In this document: positions 34,452 to 42,373 of the stretch, piece after piece
Layout of the letters: each line of letters begins with the position of its first letter
How positions within the stretch are numbered: position 1 is the stretch's first letter
NCBI RefSeq assembly: GCF_024129865.1
Contig: NZ_JAMYFE010000069.1
Span: forward strand, 92,371 to 156,370
Source of the DNA: Stieleria tagensis
Lineage (GTDB): Bacteria; Planctomycetota; Planctomycetia; Pirellulales; Pirellulaceae
Direction: 5' to 3'
DNA length: 64,000 nucleotides
The notes under the pieces: generated by a model
Seen by the model: the letters and a program-made list of their open reading frames with translations, nothing else
Databases searched by the model: none
Told to the model about the DNA's origin: nothing
Made by a program: the position numbers and the translations under genes

Positions 34452-35006
34452 TCATTCCGGAAAAGTCAGGTAGGTTGGTGGCACGGCGTCGACGAGCCAG
34501 ACTCCGTTGGCGGAAAAATAGAACCTGTGGCCGTCACGATGCATGGTTTCGGCCGCGACTCGCAGGATGATAGGCTTGCCTCGCCGCGAGCCGACTTTGG
34601 TCGCGGTTTCTTCATCGGGTGAAAGATGGACATGGTGTCGTGATCGCTTTTGCAGACCGGTGGCTCGGATGCTGTCAAGGAAAGCCGCGACCGTTCCGTG
34701 ATAGAGAATCTCGGGAGGGGTCTTCGGCTCGAGGTTGAGTTCGACGCCGGATACCGAATGACCCTGGCTGGCACGGATTCGCAAGCCATCCTCGCTCAAT
34801 GCGAAACGTTTCTTGTCGTTCGTGGCGACCACTTCGTGCAATAGCTCCAGCGTGATCGATTTTCCATGCGAGTCGGCTTGGGCAATCAATTCATCGATAC
34901 AAAGCCAACCTTCAGGGTCTAGCTTGGCACCAATCACTTCGGGCCGATGGCGAAGGACCAAGCTGAGGAACTTGCTGGTGGAGACGAGTTTGTTGTTGTG
35001 AGCCAT
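34452..35006 (-). CDS. kptA: RNA 2'-phosphotransferase (KptA/Tpt1)
   Basis: 184 residues from ATG 35006 (the frame opens nine codons earlier). Family blocks are KFLSLVLRHRPEVIGAKLDP, then KKRFALSEDGLRIRASQGHS (with the RxxQGH motif), then ILYHGT, then RSRHHVHLSPDEETATKVGS (with H-V-H-L-S). The enzyme removes a 2'-phosphate at an RNA junction using NAD and releases an ADP-ribose cyclic phosphate. It leads an operon with two macro-domain genes, which could process the ADP-ribose product. This is a fitting pathway link but is inferred. Confidence 0.9.
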   Translation of the reverse strand: MAHNNKLVSTSKFLSLVLRHRPEVIGAKLDPEGWLCIDELIAQADSHGKSITLELLHEVVATNDKKRFALSEDGLRIRASQGHSVSGVELNLEPKTPPEILYHGTVAAFLDSIRATGLQKRSRHHVHLSPDEETATKVGSRRGKPIILRVAAETMHRDGHRFYFSANGVWLVDAVPPTYLTFPE

Positions 35007-35039
35007 GTTTGACATTCTAAAGGGTTCACGCATGCCGAC

Positions 35040-35106
35040 GTAGTGGATGAGGCGACGAATCCCTGCTGGGAAGGCAAAGAGAGGGACTCGTCGCCTCGTC
35101 CACTAC
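35040..35106. repeat. REP-like palindrome, copy A
   Basis: Arms gtagtggatgaggcgacga and tcgtcgcctcgtccactac, inverted with a few G-T or mismatch positions, and a variable centre. One of eight copies between 35.0 and 49.5 kb. It lies between the TROVE terminator and kptA. Confidence 0.9.
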
Positions 35107-35107
35107 C

Positions 35108-35146
35108 AAAAAACGCCCGCGACAGAGATTTCCGTCACGGGCGTTT
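35108..35146 (-). terminator. Rho-independent terminator of the TROVE gene
   Basis: The stem acgcccg/cgggcgt is followed by a run of six T on the minus strand. It lies directly downstream of the TROVE gene and next to REP copy A. Confidence 0.8.
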
Positions 35147-35165
35147 CGATCTTTAGCCTATCGTC

Positions 35166-36863
35166 CTACAGCTCAACGGCTTCGACCTCTCGGACGAAGC
35201 GGGCTAAGTCGGACTCTAGGAAGTTACTAACGACGTTGAAGACGGCATCGCTGAAGCCTCCGATGTTCAGGACATCCTGTCGATCGGGTGCTTGCGTGTT
35301 GCCGTATGGGGCGATGTCGATGCAGACCAACTTCGGATCGGCGATGCCGTGTCCGCGCTGAGTCTTCTTGAACTTCTCCCATTCGGTCATGACGCCGGTC
35401 GAACCGCCTCGGCCGTATCCGTAGATACGTCCGGAGTTGATCCAACTCTCGTTGTCGCTGACCAGGACGACTCCAGCAAACGTACGCTTTGCGTAACGCT
35501 TGTTGGCCTCGACCAACGGCAACGACACATCCGTTCCGCCGCCACCGAACTTCGACAGTCGCGCCGACAGGCTCAGGATCGAATCGCTCGGATCGAACTT
35601 TGCCTGGTAGGCTTGCGTGTCGAATGGAACGACGATGCTATCCGGGTTGCGACGCAGGATCGCCGCGGCGAACAACGCGGCGACGTCAACGCAACGCATC
35701 TTCGATGCGCGGCCTCGACCGCCGGATCCCGTAACCGTACGACCTGTTACAGACATGGCCATCGATCCAGACGTGTCCAGACCGATGATCACCGGCGCCG
35801 GTAGCTGCGGGATGTTTCCACATGCGATCTCCGCCGCGTCATGCAATGCCGACTTGATCTTGTGTGGTACCTCGTCCGCAGCGTTCAGGTACGCCGCCAA
35901 GAACTGGTATGGGAACTGACGTGAACGTCGAATCGCGTCAACGTCCGCGATGCGGCCGGCAACGTAGTCGATCATTGCATTGTCGTTGACCGCTCCGTCG
36001 GTCTCACGCATCGTTGGATCGGCGGAGCGATCCACGACTTTGAAAACGTCATGACGCAACAGCGTATTCAGGTTCATGCGCAGTGCCTGTGGTCCCATCT
36101 GGCGGGCAATTGCCTTCCAGACGATCGGACCCTTGGCCGAGTCGGCCAGCAAATCCCAACGAACTTGCAGGTCTCCAGCGATCAACGCCTGAGCCTCTTC
36201 GGTCTCCGCAGCACGGAACGCCTTCAGTGACTGAACCTCGGCCGGCAAGTCCGCTTCCGTCGCTGGAGCCCACTTATCGACTTCCTTATCGGTCAGCCAA
36301 CCGAACAACGCTCGGCGAGCGTTATCCTTCGGCGTCGGACGTGCCATTCGCAGGACGTCACGCAGGCTCGGATCGTTTCCGATCGAAGCTGAAAGCAACT
36401 TGCCAACAGACGCGTCGTTCAGCCAACGTTGGAACGCACGCTGCAACGATGACGACAGGCCCTTGCGACCGAATTGAGCTGAACGCGTCATTTGGAAAAC
36501 GGTGCGCAGAACGCGGCCGTTGTCCGCGACTCGGTCGAAGACTTGGTGCATCAGAGCCGTGTCGCGAGTCGACAGCACAACCAACAGCGCTGCCGGCATG
36601 TCCTTCATGTAAGCACGCTCACGTGAGTAGACGGCCAGCTTTGCCAGGAACTCGTTGTCGTCGACTTCGTCGATCAGCTTTCGCAGTTGGTCAAGCTGAT
36701 CCGAGGCCGTCGCGTAGAACACGTTTCCGAACGTACCGGTAGCCGCAAGCTGCGCGAGCGCATGCTTGGCCGGGAACTTGTACGCCGGACCGCCAGCTTC
36801 GTTGACAGCCAGTGCACGTGGTAGAACGCTCGTGATGCTTGAAAACAGACTCTTGTTGGCCAT
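35166..36863 (-). CDS. TROVE-domain Ro60-like RNA-binding protein with C-terminal vWA
   Basis: 565 residues. The helical-repeat TROVE ring occupies about residues 1-340 ([20 protein letters not shown], then [20 protein letters not shown]). A von Willebrand A domain follows with a complete [14 protein letters not shown] near 360, [10 protein letters not shown], and VVLVSDNES. Ro proteins bind Y RNAs and the 3' ends of misfolded RNAs, and in bacteria help RNA turnover and stress survival. The ATG has ggagg six bases upstream. It lies directly downstream of a tRNA/tRNA-like array in the same orientation and ends at a strong terminator. Confidence 0.92.
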   Translation of the reverse strand: MANKSLFSSITSVLPRALAVNEAGGPAYKFPAKHALAQLAATGTFGNVFYATASDQLDQLRKLIDEVDDNEFLAKLAVYSRERAYMKDMPAALLVVLSTRDTALMHQVFDRVADNGRVLRTVFQMTRSAQFGRKGLSSSLQRAFQRWLNDASVGKLLSASIGNDPSLRDVLRMARPTPKDNARRALFGWLTDKEVDKWAPATEADLPAEVQSLKAFRAAETEEAQALIAGDLQVRWDLLADSAKGPIVWKAIARQMGPQALRMNLNTLLRHDVFKVVDRSADPTMRETDGAVNDNAMIDYVAGRIADVDAIRRSRQFPYQFLAAYLNAADEVPHKIKSALHDAAEIACGNIPQLPAPVIIGLDTSGSMAMSVTGRTVTGSGGRGRASKMRCVDVAALFAAAILRRNPDSIVVPFDTQAYQAKFDPSDSILSLSARLSKFGGGGTDVSLPLVEANKRYAKRTFAGVVLVSDNESWINSGRIYGYGRGGSTGVMTEWEKFKKTQRGHGIADPKLVCIDIAPYGNTQAPDRQDVLNIGGFSDAVFNVVSNFLESDLARFVREVEAVEL

Positions 36864-36945
36864 CTTGACCTCCTACTCAAAAAGGTGATCCGACGAAGTT
36901 TGGTGCAGAGGTTTGCTCCCAAATGAGCTTCGCCCCGGGATGGGG

Positions 36946-36972
36946 CCGCGACCGAGAAACGTCTCGGCGCGG
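36946..36972. other. Strong hairpin between tRNA-like element and TROVE gene
   Basis: ccgcg-a-ccgaga with loop aacg and return arm tctcggcgcgg: eleven base pairs with one bulge. There is no T run on either side, so it is more likely an RNA-processing or stability element than a terminator. Confidence 0.5.
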
Positions 36973-36978
36973 TTGGAG

Positions 36979-37058
36979 TCGGGACGACAGGAATCGAACC
37001 TATGGACTCCACTCCGGCAGTCGGATCGGTGTTCTTGCCACCGCGTGGAAACGCCCCG
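36979..37058 (-). ncRNA. tRNA-like element 1, no D arm, type-II-like variable arm
   Basis: The acceptor stem CGGGGCG/CGTCCCG closes with one G-T pair. The T arm is ATAGG-TTCGATT-CCTGT. A five-pair hairpin with a seven-base loop (CGGTG-GCAAGAA-CACCG) takes the anticodon-arm place. GACT/AGTC forms a long variable arm. Only about eight bases stand where the D arm should be. It is probably not a working tRNA. It lies just upstream of the TROVE gene. Confidence 0.5.
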
Positions 37059-37133
37059 AACAAAATGGGGCCGTTTCGCAGCACGATGGTTTTGTGTTGT
37101 GCTGTGTTGTCTGGTTAGGGCAAATCGAAAAAG

Positions 37134-37251
37134 CACTCGGCGAAGTGGTGGTCAGAGAACCCGTCCGTATTCAATGAAAGCGGACGGGGCGGGACTTGAA
37201 CCCGCTAAACCTTTCGGTCATTTGCCATGTACTCCAAACCGGCAGCCGAGT
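37134..37251 (-). ncRNA. tRNA-like element 2 inside a long outer stem
   Basis: A perfect T arm (GCGGG-TTCAAGT-CCCGC at 37189-37205) is visible, but no 5' acceptor strand fits. Instead an eight-base stem (cactcggc at 37251-37244 with gccgagtg at 37141-37134) encloses the whole element, and a second hairpin CCCGTCCG/CGGACGGG lies at its 3' side. End-pairing with an embedded tRNA-like module is the plan of bacterial Y RNAs (YrlA). Next to a Ro gene this is a candidate Y-like RNA, unproven. Confidence 0.4.
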
Positions 37252-37349
37252 GTGTTTCGTGTTGTGGGATAAGCTTCCAGCTTGTCGATGGCTGATTGAC
37301 AGGCAGGATGCCTATCCCACGGGTTGTGATGCAAAAACGCGATCGACGA

Positions 37350-37441
37350 AGTTGTGACCAGATCGAACTCTCACCTACACGACGACCAACGCATCCTTCG
37401 TCGGTGCCCGAAGTCCGTCATGCTGCCAGTTACACCACAAC
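37350..37441 (-). ncRNA. tRNA-like element 3, Glu/Gln-like, degenerate
   Basis: The acceptor GTTGTG/CACAAC pairs. The D region (GGTGTAACTGGCAGCATG) and a loop with ACTTCGG (TTC would be Glu) look tRNA-like. The anticodon stem is broken, a long extra arm (GACGA/TCGTC) is inserted, and the T stem has mismatches. It is probably degenerate or specialised. Confidence 0.4.
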
Positions 37442-37515
37442 CCCAAGAATGATCTGGGGTATGCGTTTCAATCGCTGAAGCATGTTTGGTTCTCCTTCGT
37501 ATTCGTTGTCGTGAG

Positions 37516-37587
37516 TGGTAGCCCTGGGAATTGAACTCAGCGCAACTCGGTTATCAGCCGTGTTTGGGCAACCAGCCCTCGACTACC
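37516..37587 (-). tRNA. tRNA-Ile (GAT), shortened D loop
   Basis: Acceptor GGTAGTC/GGCTACC, D arm GGGC-TGGTT-GCCC with a five-base loop, anticodon arm CACGG-CTGATAA-CCGAG (GAT, one mismatch), T arm CTGAG-TTCAATT-CCCAG (one mismatch). Plausible but non-canonical. Confidence 0.65.
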
Positions 37588-37605
37588 GTCGTGTTCCCAT
37601 TCAAG

Positions 37606-37678
37606 TCGGACACCTCGGAGTCGAACCGAGACCCTCCTGCTCCCAAAGCAGGCGTGCTTCCATCTGCACCTGTATCCG
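37606..37678 (-). tRNA. tRNA-Pro (TGG)
   Basis: Full cloverleaf of 73 bases: acceptor CGGATAC/GTGTCCG, D stem GTGC/GCAC, anticodon arm CCTGC-TTTGGGA-GCAGG (TGG), T arm CTCGG-TTCGACT-CCGAG. Confidence 0.85.
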
Positions 37679-37720
37679 ATGTGTGTTGCCGATTCCGTCG
37701 GCGCATATCTTCCTTGTCAG

Positions 37721-37792
37721 TGGGCCGGGAGGCGCTCGAATCCTCGTCTGCGGTTCTTCAGACCGCCGCTAGACCGTCTCAGCTACCAGCCC
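37721..37792 (-). tRNA. tRNA-Phe (GAA)
   Basis: Acceptor GGGCTGG/CCGGCCC, D arm GCTGAGACGGTCTAGC, perfect anticodon arm GCGGT-CTGAAGA-ACCGC (GAA), T arm GAGGA-TTCGAGC-GCCTC with one mismatch. First gene of the array in transcription order. Confidence 0.8.
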
Positions 37793-37827
37793 ATGTTGGC
37801 TAATTGGGTTCGTCCGGTACGGACACG

Positions 37828-37862
37828 AAAAAAGGCTCGATGTCTGCGTGACACCGAGCCTT
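37828..37862 (-). terminator. Rho-independent terminator upstream of the tRNA array
   Basis: Stem ggctcg/cgagcc plus tgtc/gaca with loop tgcgt, followed by six T on the minus strand. It ends the transcript of the 42-residue ORF at 37894-38022, so the tRNA array needs its own promoter after it. Confidence 0.8.
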
Positions 37863-37893
37863 CATGTAGAAAGCAGTTCGCTTGAAGCGAGTG

Positions 37894-38022
37894 TCACGTG
37901 AGCAATCGATACGTCGGGCTATTACCGGGCAGGAACATATTGGATAAGGACCAATCGCTACCGCCGAAGGCAATCCCTTCGTGTATCCGTTCGAGTTGAT
38001 TTGATTGCTGCTTGGTAAACAT
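37894..38022 (-). CDS. Small ORF of 42 residues with its own terminator
   Basis: It reads MFTKQQSNQLERIHEGIAFG, then GSDWSLSNMFLPGNSPTYRL and LT. Codon use and composition are protein-like and a strong terminator follows 32 bases after the stop. No clear Shine-Dalgarno sequence. It is too short for any family call. It sits between REP copy B and the tRNA array upstream of the TROVE gene. Confidence 0.5.
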   Translation of the reverse strand: MFTKQQSNQLERIHEGIAFGGSDWSLSNMFLPGNSPTYRLLT

Positions 38023-38137
38023 CAGAAAGCTCGACTCGCTTCTCTGGGTGTGACTTTTGTGTTCCGGCTTGGCCGGTTCTGGGGTAATAGACGTTATGGG
38101 ATCCGAATGGTTCGCGAAAAAACTCGCGAATTCTTAC

Positions 38138-38204
38138 GTAGTGGATGAGGCGACGAATCCCCGCGTGGCGGCGAATGAACAGGACTCGTCGCCTCGTCCA
38201 CTAC
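38138..38204. repeat. REP-like palindrome, copy B
   Basis: Same arms as copy A (gtagtggatgaggcgacga ... tcgtcgcctcgtccactac) with a different 21-base centre. It lies between the DinB-like gene and the 42-residue ORF. Confidence 0.9.
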
Positions 38205-38279
38205 GTCTCTCGCATGAAAGTCAAACGATTCGTCCATGCTTTTGTACTCGCAACACGCGAGATTTTCTCCACTGGCCAA

Positions 38280-38747
38280 TCAAGCAGAGTCACCTTCAGC
38301 TCGAAGATGCCGGAGATGGTGAGCAGCATGCGCGGTATGGATTTCCAGAATGCTCTCGCGTTGCAATCGGCCGAATCCTGGGTGCGGAGCGAAACTGCCG
38401 GAGTGATTTAGCAGGCGTGCAACACTCGCCGCAAATGTTTCGACTTCGGTTGCATCTTCCAAATCGTCTGGCGGAACGAATATCGAAGCCGTTCGTATCC
38501 CGCGAGGAGAATCACCGCTCAGCACCTTGGGCATCAGTAGTCGTCGCACCAGAGGCCGCAATGGCGCAAAGAGCGACATCCAAACCGGATAGCCATCGAC
38601 GCTGGGATCTTGAACCAAAACCAGGTGCCGACAGATCTGCCCGAGCGACCAGTTTCCGTTCCGGACATAGCCGCTGGCCAACAATTGCCGAGCGTCATCG
38701 ACGGCGGCTTCGAGATTGTTGAACTGCAATTGACGGAGGTCACTCAT
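38280..38747 (-). CDS. DinB-superfamily protein (DUF1569)
   Basis: 155 residues from ATG 38747, with ggag inside the first codons rather than upstream. The frame is open for 85 more codons, but those overlap the divergent gene and do not look coding. Family features are LQFNNLEAAVDDARQLLASG, then NWSLGQICRHLVLVQDPSVD (first metal His), and EIHTAHAAHHLRHLRAEGD (C-terminal His cluster). DinB-like proteins are helical bundles that may use bacillithiol or metals; the substrate is unknown. Confidence 0.7.
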   Translation of the reverse strand: MSDLRQLQFNNLEAAVDDARQLLASGYVRNGNWSLGQICRHLVLVQDPSVDGYPVWMSLFAPLRPLVRRLLMPKVLSGDSPRGIRTASIFVPPDDLEDATEVETFAASVARLLNHSGSFAPHPGFGRLQRESILEIHTAHAAHHLRHLRAEGDSA

Positions 38748-38779
38748 ATGTCTGCGGCATCTCGGTAGAATCTGAATCT

Positions 38780-39682
38780 TTGGAAGCACATTATGGGCGA
38801 CATCCGTGTTTGATCGACCGCTTTCTCGAAGTCGTTTCCTTGCGGGATTGGCAAGTTGAATTGAATCAATTTGTGACGACTTCGCTTCGCCGCCTGGGCG
38901 TAGAAGAGGTGTTGCCATTACTTCATCGACTGGTCGAATGCGTGCCGCCTCCAAACCAATATAGAATCCATTTTCTGGAAGGCTTGGCAACACGCGACGC
39001 AAATTGGTTGCTCAAAGTCGCCAAGGACAAGAAGCACTGCGGACTTTCGCGCGATCAACTTCACAGACTCCTTTGCAGCGCCGCCGCAAAGTTGTCGGCT
39101 CACTCGAAAAATCTGGGCGAGCAGCGGTATAGGCGTGGTAGTCCGCCTACAGATTGTTGGCGCGTACTAACCCAAGCAATCATCGCTGCCGACGCCAATT
39201 GTCTCGGTGACATGATCGATTTGCTGGATAGTTGCCCAAGCGTTTTTAAGTTTCGTTCTTTTCAAGTTCCGGCCGCCGTCAAACTTCGTGAGTTTGCGTT
39301 AAAACAGCACGATGAGATGCCCGGGGCTTTAGCGGATTGGGTAGAGCGACTAAAAACACGGCTGGTTGATGCGACATCCAGTGAGCCTCAACCACCGAGT
39401 GATTTCCGACGCGACTCGAAAGTTGGATGTGAATGCAAATACTGTTTGCAACTTAGTCAATTTCTGGCTGACCCGACGGCGCAACAAACCCAGATTCCCG
39501 CCGCGGAGCGCAACCGGAGTCACATGGAACATGTGATCTATTCTCGAGGACTCGATATTCAGACGAAGACGATCCGGAGCGGTAGCCCGTATTCGCTGGG
39601 TTTGACAAAAACGATGGCGTCACATGACGCTGCTGTCAAACAATACCACAGCGATTTGAAACTGCTCAACACATTGCAATAG
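38780..39682 (+). CDS. Hypothetical protein, probably 5'-truncated
   Basis: 300 residues from TTG. The C-terminal third has CECKYCLQLSQFL, then AERNRSHMEHVIYSRGLDI and GSPYSLGLTKTMASHDAAV. I know this pattern from the end of much longer proteins that carry a 2OG-Fe(II) oxygenase domain at the front. No oxygenase domain is present here, and the frame stays open upstream into the antisense of the DinB gene. A 5' truncation near 38750 is the likely explanation. No ATG or ribosome-binding site is evident. Confidence 0.5.
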   Translation: MEAHYGRHPCLIDRFLEVVSLRDWQVELNQFVTTSLRRLGVEEVLPLLHRLVECVPPPNQYRIHFLEGLATRDANWLLKVAKDKKHCGLSRDQLHRLLCSAAAKLSAHSKNLGEQRYRRGSPPTDCWRVLTQAIIAADANCLGDMIDLLDSCPSVFKFRSFQVPAAVKLREFALKQHDEMPGALADWVERLKTRLVDATSSEPQPPSDFRRDSKVGCECKYCLQLSQFLADPTAQQTQIPAAERNRSHMEHVIYSRGLDIQTKTIRSGSPYSLGLTKTMASHDAAVKQYHSDLKLLNTLQ

Positions 39683-39711
39683 CACATTTCTAGGAGTTGA
39701 GTTGACACACG

Positions 39712-39999
39712 ATGCCAAAACTCGAACTATCAACGCAGCAGAAAGCGGAGCTTTTGCACGAATCGAAGACGCAGAAACGCAATGAGCAGAAGCTGTTTCT
39801 TGAAAGTCTGGGCGGAAACGGTTCGGCGCAAGAACTGGACACCACTTTGTCGCTAGCAAAGCATGATACCGACGCAATGCGACTGGCGGACGAACTTCAT
39901 CAGCAATGGATAGACTCACTTCAATCCGATGTCGAACCTCACAAAGCAGTAGGGCGGCTCGGTAAAAGCCGACTGTTCCACCTTTTCAATTTGGAATAA
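39712..39999 (+). CDS. Hypothetical protein, 3' end likely replaced
   Basis: 95 residues, helical and charged (LSTQQKAELLHESKTQKRNE). From about residue 77 onward (PHKAVGRLGKSRLFHLFNLE) the frame is the antisense of the gene at 39916-40227, so the natural C-terminus may be missing. It lies 30 bases after the preceding gene in the same direction. No family recognised. Confidence 0.45.
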   Translation: MPKLELSTQQKAELLHESKTQKRNEQKLFLESLGGNGSAQELDTTLSLAKHDTDAMRLADELHQQWIDSLQSDVEPHKAVGRLGKSRLFHLFNLE

Positions 40000-40227
40000 C
40001 GGCGTCAGATGACCTTGGGGGGAAACGAGCAGACTCAGTGTGTCCTGCCCAGGCGACAGGTCGATCATCAGTCCACGAACAACTCGAGACGGATCGTGGT
40101 CCGCGAATGATCGCCAAACCGTCGCCTTGCCACCCAGCGCGAACACCAAGTCCATCACTTGATCCTCCATCTCCCGAGTGCGTCGGATGTCGTCTAGCGT
40201 TCCGCGATAGTGGATTGTCACACCCAT
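39916..40227 (-). CDS. Hypothetical protein, 3'-truncated
   Basis: 103 residues from ATG 40227: MGVTIHYRGTLDDIRRTREM, then MDLVFALGGKATVW, then DLSPGQDTLSLLVSPQGHLT. I recall a family with this beginning that continues for about another 100 residues after Y-C-F-V-R. Here it stops after CFVRFDIGLK, with the last residues lying in the antisense of the neighbouring ORF. A rearrangement junction near 39940 would explain both genes. It follows the 572-residue gene by 10 bases. Confidence 0.5.
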   Translation of the reverse strand: MGVTIHYRGTLDDIRRTREMEDQVMDLVFALGGKATVWRSFADHDPSRVVRGLMIDLSPGQDTLSLLVSPQGHLTPLFQIEKVEQSAFTEPPYCFVRFDIGLK

Positions 40228-40237
40228 GAATGCCCTT

Positions 40238-41956
40238 TCAAAACGGGAATTGGTCTTCGAGCCAGTCGTTTCCATCGGTGTTGAGTGCCGCTCGTTCTCG
40301 CTCGTCCAACTGGGATTGAAAATCCGCGACTTTCGGAAGTACCCCAGGAAACCGATCGGCAGCTTCGTTGAGCAGATGTTGCAGCTTCTCCTTAGCCGCT
40401 GCATTGTTCTTGTTGCCGTCTTGCCGGTAGTCACGGAACGAGAGGTTCAGATTCTTGAGGGCATCACCGTCAGCGCCCAAGCATTCCAAGTCGCTCATGA
40501 TTTCAGCGAGCCGAAAAGACAGCTTCAAGTAGCCATTCGGATCGCCAGGCAAGTTGCCGTCCGTCATTGGGCTGGACCAAGCTGAAGCATAGACATCCTC
40601 CTCCCTTTCACCCGCCGCGAGCCTTGCTTCCCGCTCGGCTTGCTCACGATTGAACTTTTCGCTGAAAGCCCGGTATTCATCTTGTTCGCGCTGCCAGTCT
40701 TCAAAAAACTCGTGAGTCGAAAAGGCAAACTCCTCGTCGAGTTCCAAGTGATGCCCATCAAGTGAGGTGAATCCAACGCCAAACATTTCCGAGGCCATCA
40801 TGTCGCAAATCGGGCAGTCGCAATCCGGTAGATGTTGCGGGGATTCGCAGCCGTCCATGCCCTGAATCGGAACCTCGCTGCCGCGCGGCACCCGCCGACG
40901 ACTGCACTCGACGATAAAACTCGCTGGCGACCCGCCCTCAAATGGAGACTGCAACCACGAATCGCGGACATCAGCGAGAAAGGCTGCCAAGCGACTCTGG
41001 CGATCGCCGTTTGAAAATTGATCTGCGTCGGCGCCGGTTTCTAGCTCTTTCTGGCACCAGAACCAACCCGACTGGATTACTTCGCGGCAGACGTCGAAGT
41101 AAATGATCATCTCTTCGCGACCCATTGGTGCATCGTCGTAGCCAATCAGATCATCGGGTGCTGCAATCATTCCCGCACCAGTCTCGAACCTCAGCCGTTG
41201 CCCATCGATGATCGAACCGCTCCAGTGGTGGGAGCCGTGCAACAGCTCTCGAGGACAGCGACCTCGCAGATCAGTTCGCGACGTCATCAACCAATCGCGA
41301 TGTACCTCGACCGTCAATGCATGAAGCAGATGACTCGCTTCGGGGACGCCAGTTTCTCCGTCGATTGCCTCGTCATTCAGTTTCGGCAAACGTCCCTCCG
41401 CCACGACTTGGAGAATCCTGGATGCCAAACCATCAACCATGGCTGAACCGAAGAGCACAGTGCGGTTGGTTCTGGGAATTTGAACCTCGTTTTCGCGTTG
41501 CGTTTTAACGATCTCCGCACTTGCCGATTCGTGCAATTCCCACCAAGGAGGCAAGTGAATTGGCAACGGGCAATGCCGGTTTCCATTTTCGTCAGTGACA
41601 ATCGCCAACGTCGCGTCTCGACCGACCGTCTCGAGGCCAACCCCGGCTATCACTCGCTTTTGCGTCAAGTCGATCGCTAGCCAGCGCCCATGTCCGTCGA
41701 CTGCCTGCAACGCGTCGCAGCGATCGCAGGGACGGAACGGCAAGCCATCCAAAAACTCGCACACTCCCGGGCAGCGATACCTGGGCCAATACGCAGCGAC
41801 CTCGTCCCAGTTCGCTGGATCTTCCGACATCGTCGCCCACAACGTCAGCGCCGCGTCATCGTCCACTGCGGTTCCCAGCCATGTTTGCTCACCGTCCAAC
41901 ACGACCACAATCATCGGCATGGGTTGTGATTGGTCATTGGCTTCAGACTGATTCAT
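40238..41956 (-). CDS. Hypothetical protein of 572 residues
   Basis: Start placed at ATG 41956 (MNQSEANDQSQPMPMIVVVL); the frame opens 45 codons earlier without protein-like character. It is soluble and acidic. A short cysteine cluster CDCPICDMMASEM lies near residue 375, followed by a charged segment (EQDEYRAFSEKFNREQAERE) that may be a coiled coil. I do not recognise a family. It precedes the truncated gene at 39916 by 10 bases. Confidence 0.6.
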   Translation of the reverse strand: MNQSEANDQSQPMPMIVVVLDGEQTWLGTAVDDDAALTLWATMSEDPANWDEVAAYWPRYRCPGVCEFLDGLPFRPCDRCDALQAVDGHGRWLAIDLTQKRVIAGVGLETVGRDATLAIVTDENGNRHCPLPIHLPPWWELHESASAEIVKTQRENEVQIPRTNRTVLFGSAMVDGLASRILQVVAEGRLPKLNDEAIDGETGVPEASHLLHALTVEVHRDWLMTSRTDLRGRCPRELLHGSHHWSGSIIDGQRLRFETGAGMIAAPDDLIGYDDAPMGREEMIIYFDVCREVIQSGWFWCQKELETGADADQFSNGDRQSRLAAFLADVRDSWLQSPFEGGSPASFIVECSRRRVPRGSEVPIQGMDGCESPQHLPDCDCPICDMMASEMFGVGFTSLDGHHLELDEEFAFSTHEFFEDWQREQDEYRAFSEKFNREQAEREARLAAGEREEDVYASAWSSPMTDGNLPGDPNGYLKLSFRLAEIMSDLECLGADGDALKNLNLSFRDYRQDGNKNNAAAKEKLQHLLNEAADRFPGVLPKVADFQSQLDERERAALNTDGNDWLEDQFPF

Positions 41957-42106
41957 CAGAAGACTCGTTCGCTGGTACGTCAGGGGAGTTGAGTCGTCAT
42001 TGCGTCGATTGTCGTCACCTTGCCTTGCGATTGGGTGACAGAGACATCGGCGATGGCAACACTCGACAAAGAATTGTCGAGAGCAGCTCAATTCATAGAG
42101 TTAATC

Positions 42107-42334
42107 TTAAACTTCCAAAGCACCCTCTTCCAGCCGCCGAACATCGTCAGCAGCACGCCTTTTTCGAGTTCGATCGGCGCGAACGGTCCCGTCGCAGCGA
42201 AAGTAGTGGACGACGCCGGTAGCCGGCACCGTGTTGTGTTCCTCGTCGACCACAAAGAAGCCATCGCCCGGTTGATTCTTCAAGACGTTGTACGAGACGG
42301 GATTGCCGTCACGAAAGCTCGCGTTCAAAATCAT
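42107..42334 (-). CDS. Small conserved-looking hypothetical protein
   Basis: 75 residues with credible protein character: MILNASFRDGNPVSYNVLKN, then FFVVDEEHNTVPATGVVHYF, then a basic end (ADRTRKRRAADDVRRLEEGA). It is divergent from the MTH1187-type gene. No family recognised. Confidence 0.4.
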   Translation of the reverse strand: MILNASFRDGNPVSYNVLKNQPGDGFFVVDEEHNTVPATGVVHYFRCDGTVRADRTRKRRAADDVRRLEEGALEV

Positions 42335-42373
42335 GGACTCAATACATTTTCAACTTGTCCCGAGAAATGTCAG

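Noticed and set aside
37863..38137. Non-coding Y RNA ending at the terminator 37828-37862
   Set aside because: A protein-like 42-residue frame fills most of this stretch, so a small coding gene is the simpler explanation. An RNA role cannot be excluded.
38280..39002. Longer reading of the DinB-like gene (240 residues)
   Set aside because: The extra 85 codons are not protein-like and overlap the divergent gene. The ATG at 38747 begins the recognisable family sequence.
42203..42217. Half REP-like match gtagtggacgacgcc
   Set aside because: Only one short arm and no inverted partner. Probably chance.
42020..42373. N-terminal extension of the MTH1187-type protein
   Set aside because: The family starts at MKVIVDLCV. 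The upstream part overlaps a better minus-strand frame.
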